Position numbers and translations under genes: made by a program. Positions 40,150 through 48,899 of a stretch of 48,899 nucleotides of DNA are shown in pieces. Where the stretch lies: NCBI GenBank assembly GCA_029266595.1, contig JAQSWO010000007.1, positions 1-48,899 on the forward strand, in the 5' to 3' direction. Origin of the DNA: Gammaproteobacteria bacterium (GTDB lineage: Bacteria; Pseudomonadota; Gammaproteobacteria; JAURND01). Under the pieces are notes generated by a model. That model saw nothing but the letters and a program-made list of their open reading frames with translations, was not told where the DNA came from and did not search any database. Every line of letters starts with the position of its first letter. Within the stretch, counting starts at the first letter, position 1.

Positions 40150-41808
40150 TCATCTAGCCAGCATCTCCTCCGCATGTGCTCGTGTTTTTTCTGTAATGTT
40201 CACCCCACCTAGCATTCTGGCGATCTCCTGTGTTCTCTCTTCAGCTGACAAGATCGTGATAGATGTGGTGACTTTATTGTTATTAACCTGTTTAGCGATA
40301 TGCAAATGCTGGTGCCCATTGGCTGCGACTTGTGGGAGGTGGGTGACGCATAACACTTGTGCTTTTTCACCTAGCTTTCTGAGTTGCTGCCCTACAATAT
40401 CTGCCGTTTTCCCGCCTATACCCACGTCCACTTCATCAAAAATTAAAGTAGGTGAATGAAAGGCTTCTGCTGCTACGACTTGTATGGCTAATGAGATGCG
40501 AGAAAGCTCTCCACCGGATGCTACTTTAGCCAGTGAATGTGGTGTGTGCCCTGGATTGGTGACGATTAGAAAAGCGATACGTTCATTGCCATACGTATGT
40601 GGCATCTGATCTTCCAGGGGTTGTAATGTAACGTGCAGTTCACCATGCTGCATGCCCAGCGTTTTGATATGTGCAGTTACTGCTTGATTAAGGCGATTGG
40701 CCGCTGCTTGGCGGCTCAAGGTAAGTTTTTCCGCTGCAGCTTGATAGTTTGTTTGGGCAGTGGTTATCTCCGTTTGTAATTGTGCAATGCGTTCATCCAT
40801 TCCTGTCAGTGCTTCTAATTCTTTCTCCAAACGCGTCTGTTTTTGATGGAGCTCTTCCGGTAGAACCTTATGTTTCCGTGCTAATTCATATATACGAGCA
40901 AGACGGCGCTCGATTTGGTCTAAGGCTTGAGGATCAGTAGTCAAATTGCTCAAATATCGATTCACATTATGCTGCGCTTCTTCCATGTGAATGCTGGTTT
41001 GCTGGAGCAGTTGTATGGCTTCTGTTGTTTCTTTCTCTGTGGGTAATTGTTTAAGAGATTGGATGATGCGATCGACTTCTCTCATCAGATTATGGCCTTC
41101 ACCAGATAAGGTATTGAGTATGTCTTCGCACGAGAGAATAAATTGGGTGGCGTTAGAAAGTTTTTTATATTGCGCCTCTAAATTGGCGAGTTCTCCTTCG
41201 GCTAGAGATAGTTCGCTCAGTTCCTCAATCTGAAAAGATAGCCATTCCTTTTTCTGAGCCTGATCCTCATCTGTTCCCATCAGCGTGCTCAACTCATCAT
41301 TTGCTTGGCGCCATCGTTGGAAATGATTTCGCACATTTTGACATAGCTCACGATGCCCAGCGAAAGTATCTAGCAGCTTGCGTTGATAATCGCTTTGAGT
41401 CAGTAAGGTATGCTGATTCTGGCCATGGATATGCACTAAAAGTGCGCCTAGGCTCCTGACTTGTTCTAAGGTGCAGGGTCGACCATTGATAGTGTTCCTT
41501 GAACGGCCATCTCGACTGATTACTCGACTTATTAAGCATTCTTCTCCTTCATCTAATTCTTCATCGCGCAGCCATTTTTGAGCACTAGTAATATGAGTGG
41601 TGTCTATAGTGGCGGTAATCTCGCAACGTTTTTGATCCTTTTGGATAAGCATTGTGTTGGCACGTGCCCCTAATGCGAGTTCAAGCGCATCGATCAAGAT
41701 GGACTTACCTGCGCCAGTCTCACCTGTGAGTACGGTAAGGCCGTCGGTGAGGTCGAGATTTAGCTCGTCGATAATGGTGAAATGTTTGATATGTAAGTGT
41801 TTTAGCAT
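40150..41808 (-). CDS. recN: DNA repair protein RecN
   Basis: MLKHLHIKHFTIIDELNLDL, TGETGAGKSILIDALELALG, IHGQNQHTLL, KVASGGELSRISLAIQVV, FDEVDVGIGGKTA. Confidence 0.96.
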   Translation of the reverse strand: MLKHLHIKHFTIIDELNLDLTDGLTVLTGETGAGKSILIDALELALGARANTMLIQKDQKRCEITATIDTTHITSAQKWLRDEELDEGEECLISRVISRDGRSRNTINGRPCTLEQVRSLGALLVHIHGQNQHTLLTQSDYQRKLLDTFAGHRELCQNVRNHFQRWRQANDELSTLMGTDEDQAQKKEWLSFQIEELSELSLAEGELANLEAQYKKLSNATQFILSCEDILNTLSGEGHNLMREVDRIIQSLKQLPTEKETTEAIQLLQQTSIHMEEAQHNVNRYLSNLTTDPQALDQIERRLARIYELARKHKVLPEELHQKQTRLEKELEALTGMDERIAQLQTEITTAQTNYQAAAEKLTLSRQAAANRLNQAVTAHIKTLGMQHGELHVTLQPLEDQMPHTYGNERIAFLIVTNPGHTPHSLAKVASGGELSRISLAIQVVAAEAFHSPTLIFDEVDVGIGGKTADIVGQQLRKLGEKAQVLCVTHLPQVAANGHQHLHIAKQVNNNKVTTSITILSAEERTQEIARMLGGVNITEKTRAHAEEMLAR

Positions 41809-41966
41809 AACGTGAAATTCTCGCCATGAAAGATCAAAAAATCAAAAATAAAGATGATGCATGTTCCTAATGCGATAGGCGTTTGTCAAGAAGAAGCTCT
41901 ATAAAGTGGCGTGCAAAAACTCTTTTGATCCTCCTTATACTTGCTTAAGAGAAAGAGGTTTAAGCA

Positions 41967-42080
41967 ATGGATGATACCTATACGATCGACGCTGACCTTT
42001 ATCTTAGCGGTTATGGCGCTTTCTTTCTTTTTTTAATCTTGCCTCTACTAAATTTAGTCTTATACATGGTTAAGTTTTAG
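41967..42080 (+). CDS. putative 37-aa single-TM small protein
   Basis: MDDTYTIDADLYLSGYGAFFLFLILPLLNLVLYMVKF*; AGAGG RBS upstream; below the ORF-track cutoff. Confidence 0.4.
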   Translation: MDDTYTIDADLYLSGYGAFFLFLILPLLNLVLYMVKF

Positions 42081-42255
42081 CTGGGGTTGAAAAAACAATC
42101 TGAAATAGATGATTTTTTGACGACGGAAATTGCAGCCTCATTTAATAAAGCCCTAAGGTAGGTTATATATGATACGTAAATAGACCCTTTTTCTTAATGA
42201 ACTTGGTCGCCTAATATTAATTAATTCCCAAAAATAACAAAAAGAGGTGGGAGAA

Positions 42256-43653
42256 ATGCAGGACAGAGTATTGGGATTAATGCCAACTCAACTCTTGAGA
42301 ATGGCGCCATCAACAACAAGTGTAAAAGTACAACTTCTAGCGCGGGAGATAGTAAAAAACAACGGCGGTGCAATAACACGTGCTACTATAGTACATGATT
42401 TAAGAGAGAAGCTGCTTGAAGACCAACATGTGTCTCCTGCTGTAATGGAAGTAATAGACGAGTTGCGAGATGGTCGCGATATCTTGAAGTTTCCACCACA
42501 TACTAAAATTACAGCAGGGGAGTCTGTAGAGATAGCAAAGGCTTTAAAACAAAATCGTGCTGTGTGTAAAGTGGACCTCCAGAACGTTCAAATGTCGCCT
42601 AATGCTCTTAAGGTGCTGGTAAAGGTATTGAAAAAGCATCCTACTGTTACATCGGTTAACCTCAGCGGAACTAATGCTGTAGGCGGAGTTGGTAAGTTAA
42701 TAGCAAAATTGATAAGGAATCCTAGTATCACCGAACTTAATCTCGCGGAAAAAGGTATTAAGGATGTTGATGCTAAAGAGATAGCAGAATCGTTAATGTT
42801 TCGTAACAAAAAGGGTAGTTCGCTCCCCATTGAAGTTAATTTAGAAGGAAATGCCATCAGGCTTGAGGGCGCTAAAGCATTGACAGAGGTAGGCGCGCGC
42901 AGCAAAGCAGGTTCTGTGAAACTTCATCTTTCTGGTAATCAGATGGGAGGAGTTAGAGGCCTTAACTTGGTGGAAAAAGGAAGGAAAAAATTTGTTTCTT
43001 TAGGTTCTAAAGCAGTGGACTTATTGCAGAGAGAAGAATTCGCTGCCAATCCATATCGGGTTAAGCAGGCTCAAAGATATCTTATGAAAATCCTTCCAAA
43101 AGAATTAGCGAAGCTGGTAGGTGAGTATTTTTCTGATGTTGATGTTGCTGCTAATAGAGCTAAAAGGAGAGAGCAACTGCTGTCTCTGGTAAGTGAGTAT
43201 TTTGCTGATCCTGATAGCGATGTTGCTGAGACGGGTAGGCTAATATCATCTTTGATAGGTGGATATCTTTATGATATTGAGGGAAGTAGCGCCAAGAGGC
43301 CAAGGCAGCCACTGTCGCTATTATCAGTCCCTGCCGTTCATGTGTCTGCGTTACCAACAGTAGGTGTTGAGGATGAAGCAGAAGAATCAGAGGATTCAAA
43401 ATATTCTTTAGATTCAGAAGATGAAAATGAGCCAGGTCGTCCAGCGAATGTTCAGGTTGCTCGATCGGAAGGACAAAATTCATTGGGTGGTGATGAGAGA
43501 TCCGGGCAACCAGCAAGACCAGAAGGACGGCGATCGTCAATTTTTTGGGAGGAGCAGCGACGTCAGGAGAGGCAACAACCTTCGTCTGATTTACCTACTG
43601 TAGTTTTCCATACATCTTCTCCTCAGAATGATGGCCTTAGACCACCGCAATAA
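42256..43653 (+). CDS. leucine-rich-repeat (ribonuclease-inhibitor-like) protein, candidate secreted effector
   Basis: CKVDLQNVQMSPNALKVLVKVLKKHPTVTSVNLSGTNAVGGVGKLIAKLIRNPSITELNLAEKGIKDVDAKEIAESL...VNLEGNAIRLEGAKAL...LHLSGNQMG. Confidence 0.8.
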   Translation: MQDRVLGLMPTQLLRMAPSTTSVKVQLLAREIVKNNGGAITRATIVHDLREKLLEDQHVSPAVMEVIDELRDGRDILKFPPHTKITAGESVEIAKALKQNRAVCKVDLQNVQMSPNALKVLVKVLKKHPTVTSVNLSGTNAVGGVGKLIAKLIRNPSITELNLAEKGIKDVDAKEIAESLMFRNKKGSSLPIEVNLEGNAIRLEGAKALTEVGARSKAGSVKLHLSGNQMGGVRGLNLVEKGRKKFVSLGSKAVDLLQREEFAANPYRVKQAQRYLMKILPKELAKLVGEYFSDVDVAANRAKRREQLLSLVSEYFADPDSDVAETGRLISSLIGGYLYDIEGSSAKRPRQPLSLLSVPAVHVSALPTVGVEDEAEESEDSKYSLDSEDENEPGRPANVQVARSEGQNSLGGDERSGQPARPEGRRSSIFWEEQRRQERQQPSSDLPTVVFHTSSPQNDGLRPPQ

Positions 43654-43679
43654 ATCTATTGGTTCTAAGAAAACATTTT

Positions 43680-44564
43680 TCAAGCATGCCCCTTCTGCCA
43701 ATGCAGCTTAGCGCGTAACGTATCAAAATAGCTGTAGTCTAAAGGATGAATAAGGCGGAGGGGTGCTGATTTTTTGTGGATATGTACCCTATCTCCGACC
43801 TCAATCTGGACGCGTCTTTGGCCATCAGCGCTGGCATAAGCGTCACAAGTATTCTGGTGGCTGATGTTGATTAAGATATGACTGTCAGCACTTACAACGA
43901 TAGGGCGATTAGTGAGCGTATGTGGGAACATAGGTACCATCGCAACAGCGTTTAGTTCAGGGTGCAAGATGGGTCCGCCACCAGACAGTGCATAGGCAGT
44001 GGAACCTGTAGGGGTAGCAATGATGAGTCCGTCTGCTCTTAGCGAGCATACCGATTGTTGATTGATCATAATGTCAAAATCGATCATATGCGCAACGTCG
44101 CTCGGAAAGAGTACTACTTCATTCAATCCTTCTACGTAAGCAACAGCTTCTTCTTTTTTCAATACTTCAGCACGTAGTAAGAACCGCGGTTCTTCGTGGT
44201 AGTGCCCATTTAAAACTTCTTCAATTTTAGGAAGATTGTTGGGATGCATGTCTGTCAGGAATCCTAGCCGCCCACGATTTACGCCAAGGATAGGTAAGGA
44301 TTGGTCAATAGCGATTTGTGCAGCGTGTAGCAGGCTGCCATCTCCACCTACCACGATGATGATATCACTCGTTTGGCTCAGCTCGTCGCTGGCAACGGCG
44401 TTTACTTTTTGAGGGGAGACGTGTTCAGCTGTTTCTTTTTCAAATACAACCGCATATCCTTTATCTACTAGGTAGTCATGTAGTGTAATGAGTGTGTCGT
44501 ACGTGCCGTTTTGGCGTTGGCGTCCCATGAGTGCGATGCGTTTGAAAGCAGGATTGGGTGGCAT
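43680..44564 (-). CDS. nadK: NAD kinase
   Basis: VGGDGSLLHAAQ, GVNRGRLGFLTD, RADGLIIATPTGSTAYALSGGGPI. Confidence 0.95.
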   Translation of the reverse strand: MPPNPAFKRIALMGRQRQNGTYDTLITLHDYLVDKGYAVVFEKETAEHVSPQKVNAVASDELSQTSDIIIVVGGDGSLLHAAQIAIDQSLPILGVNRGRLGFLTDMHPNNLPKIEEVLNGHYHEEPRFLLRAEVLKKEEAVAYVEGLNEVVLFPSDVAHMIDFDIMINQQSVCSLRADGLIIATPTGSTAYALSGGGPILHPELNAVAMVPMFPHTLTNRPIVVSADSHILINISHQNTCDAYASADGQRRVQIEVGDRVHIHKKSAPLRLIHPLDYSYFDTLRAKLHWQKGHA

Positions 44565-44785
44565 GGCATATCCTCTGTGAGTTGCGTGGCCCAATAGAGT
44601 AAAGCTGGCTGCTGAATTGTCAACAGTCGTACGTAGTATGTGAGCACTCTGACAGCATTTTTCGCCTACCAACAGTCACTAGGTGTAATGTTTGAATTTG
44701 AGGTAAGATGTCCCCACTTTAATTTTAAGACAAAGTTGAGCCTTCATGCGTCCACTTCTATATTAAATAACCTTTCTCCCTTTAA

Positions 44786-47263
<2,478 letters not shown>

Positions 47264-47269
47264 TAGTCA

Positions 47270-47291
47270 ATATTTGATTGTAATCAAATAT
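47270..47291. terminator. possible AT-rich hairpin after gyrB
   Basis: Perfect 10-bp inverted repeat ATATTTGATT-GT-AATCAAATAT, 7 nt after the gyrB stop; no clear T-tract. Confidence 0.3.
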
Positions 47292-47313
47292 GTCTTAAGG
47301 CGAACTCTTTACC

Positions 47314-47404
47314 CGTCTTTGCGAGGAGCGATAGCGACGCGGCAATCTAGAAAAAAATCTAATGTCTCTTAGGACCCTTCGAGGATATATTTCCTGGATT
47401 GCTT
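47314..47404 (+). repeat. Partial copy of the dispersed repeat (left/internal unit)
   Basis: CGTCTTTGCGAGGAGCGATAGCGACGCGGCAATCTAGAAAAAAATCTAATGTCTCTTAGGACCCTTCGAGGATATATTTCCTGGAT nearly identical to 29621-29707. Confidence 0.85.
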
Positions 47405-47495
47405 CGCAAAAAGGTGATCTATTACATTTGATCTATTCTTTATCTTAGGTTAAAAGAAAGAAATTTATAAAAAAATAATATTTTTGGAGGAATTT

Positions 47496-48749
47496 ATGGC
47501 GCAAGCACAACGAGACAGAGAAATACTGAAAAATCCAACGTATGAGCAGGTCCATGGTTTGTACATAGGAAATTTAGGTGATAGGAGAGAATTTTTTGAT
47601 CCAAGTTTAGGAAAAGAAGCGCAGCTTGATGTTGATCGTGTGATTAGTAAATATGATATTCAATTTGATGCCTTTCGTGGTTTCCAGGAGTTTTTTAACT
47701 TTATGGATAAAGATTATGAACATTCCGAAGATTTAAATAGTCCAAAAGAGTTTATTTTTAGGGCTGTTTTATTAAATAGCGGAAGGAGATATTCAAATTA
47801 TTTCCTTCAATTATTTCCTAATACAAAGGCTCTTATATCATTTCTTAATGACCAGAATATTAGTAAGCAGGCTTATAAAAATATTATCAAAGAGTATATT
47901 TGCAGGAATCAAGATGTATTTAAAAGGTTATTTCCTACTCAAGCAGCTTGGACGGAATTTGTTACGCAGGCGAAAGAAGGGAATATAGATATTCACGATA
48001 TGGTAGCTGAAGTAGAAGCTGTTGAGCGTAAGAAAAGATCTTTTAGAATATTTTTTTGGATGGGAGTTATATCTACTGAAACCTTAGGTATTGGTATCCC
48101 TATGGGTTTTTTCATATGGGCACTAGGTGGTAATATTAGCCTTCCGTTTTTGGCTGCCTTTCTAATCGCGCCAATAGCATATGCACTAATACCGGAAGCA
48201 GTAGCTGCAAAACTATCCCTGAAAGTTGTAGGTGTGGGCACCTTTCTTCTAGCTCTCCCTGTAGCTGCTGGAGTCATCTTATTTGGGCCTGCTATTGCCG
48301 AATTTATATCTGGCGCCCTAGTTACTTATACCCTAGAACAGGTTATCTTTGCCGCTGCTTTTGGTCTGGTTGCTGGTATTATCCCTTGCGTAGCTGTTTA
48401 TTATGAACATCATAGCAAGGATCTGGCGCCGTCGCCTTTAGTCGCACATTGGTTTGATGAAAATGGGAAGCTTAAGCAAGAGGCAGGTGGTGACGATAAG
48501 CCTCGCGCATCACGAGGCATGAGCCCTCAAGCAGCCCCAGCTCTTCAACCACAGAGCCCCACATCTGCAGGAGAAGGCCACAAGGAGGAAGAAAAAGGCA
48601 GCGAACAAGATTCATCTAAAGCTACAGCAGCAATGGCTAGAGAGGCTGAGAGAAGAACGCTAGAACTCACAAGTCAAGGCAACGACTGGCAGGTGCTTAA
48701 TTCTCGTGACATCCGCGCCGCTACTGGAGCTTTTATGGAAATAACATAA
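47496..48749 (+). CDS. hypothetical effector-like protein with central TM segments and charged C-terminal tail
   Basis: Soluble helical N-terminus, 4-5 hydrophobic segments, then GDDKPRASRGMSPQAAP...HKEEEKGSEQDSSKATAAMAREAERRTLELT; GGAGG RBS upstream. Confidence 0.65.
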   Translation: MAQAQRDREILKNPTYEQVHGLYIGNLGDRREFFDPSLGKEAQLDVDRVISKYDIQFDAFRGFQEFFNFMDKDYEHSEDLNSPKEFIFRAVLLNSGRRYSNYFLQLFPNTKALISFLNDQNISKQAYKNIIKEYICRNQDVFKRLFPTQAAWTEFVTQAKEGNIDIHDMVAEVEAVERKKRSFRIFFWMGVISTETLGIGIPMGFFIWALGGNISLPFLAAFLIAPIAYALIPEAVAAKLSLKVVGVGTFLLALPVAAGVILFGPAIAEFISGALVTYTLEQVIFAAAFGLVAGIIPCVAVYYEHHSKDLAPSPLVAHWFDENGKLKQEAGGDDKPRASRGMSPQAAPALQPQSPTSAGEGHKEEEKGSEQDSSKATAAMAREAERRTLELTSQGNDWQVLNSRDIRAATGAFMEIT

Positions 48750-48856
48750 CTGCGATGAACTTAATCCTTGGCTCATTCTCATACAGAGGTGTGGGAATGA
48801 GAAAAAGGCTAGAGTTATTTGGTATGTTTTCCGTCATGTAGTATAAATTTTCCTCG

Positions 48857-48878
48857 TTCCCACGCTCCTGCGTGGGAA
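48857..48878. repeat. REP-like hairpin
   Basis: Perfect palindrome TTCCCACGC-TCCT-GCGTGGGAA, preceded by a related imperfect hairpin CTCATTCTCA...TGGGAATGAG (48772-48801). Confidence 0.7.
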
Positions 48879-48899
48879 TGCATAGTAAGCTTGGATTAA

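Overview
AT-rich gammaproteobacterial chromosome window. Gene content and candidate effectors suggest a host-associated, Legionellales/Coxiellaceae-like lineage; this is an inference from content only. Housekeeping genes include fba, engB, efp, ftsQ, tkt, gap, pgk, ung, tsaD, recN, nadK and gyrB. The main item of interest is an oxidative NRPS locus at about 1.4-12.5 kb. It encodes a POT-family transporter, a heme-oxygenase-fold putative diiron oxidase, an Asp/Asn beta-hydroxylase-like Fe/2OG enzyme, an AurF-like diiron N-oxygenase, a dimodular NRPS (A-PCP-C-A-PCP-TE) and a methyltransferase-like protein. The second A domain is interrupted by what reads as an out-of-frame internal deletion, and the thioesterase carries an ankyrin-like tail. 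A DPM1-like glycosyltransferase at 37.6-38.4 kb shows the same kind of lesion. Other features are four effector-like proteins (one LRR protein, two multi-TM proteins, one coiled-coil-rich protein), a dispersed repeat of about 230 bp that abuts gene ends, two nested palindromic elements near 33.3-33.5 kb, relic C-terminal tails resembling Rpn/PDDEXK nucleases around efp-ftsQ, and two unannotated small ORFs. All calls were made by eye from the sequence and ORF track; no searches were run.
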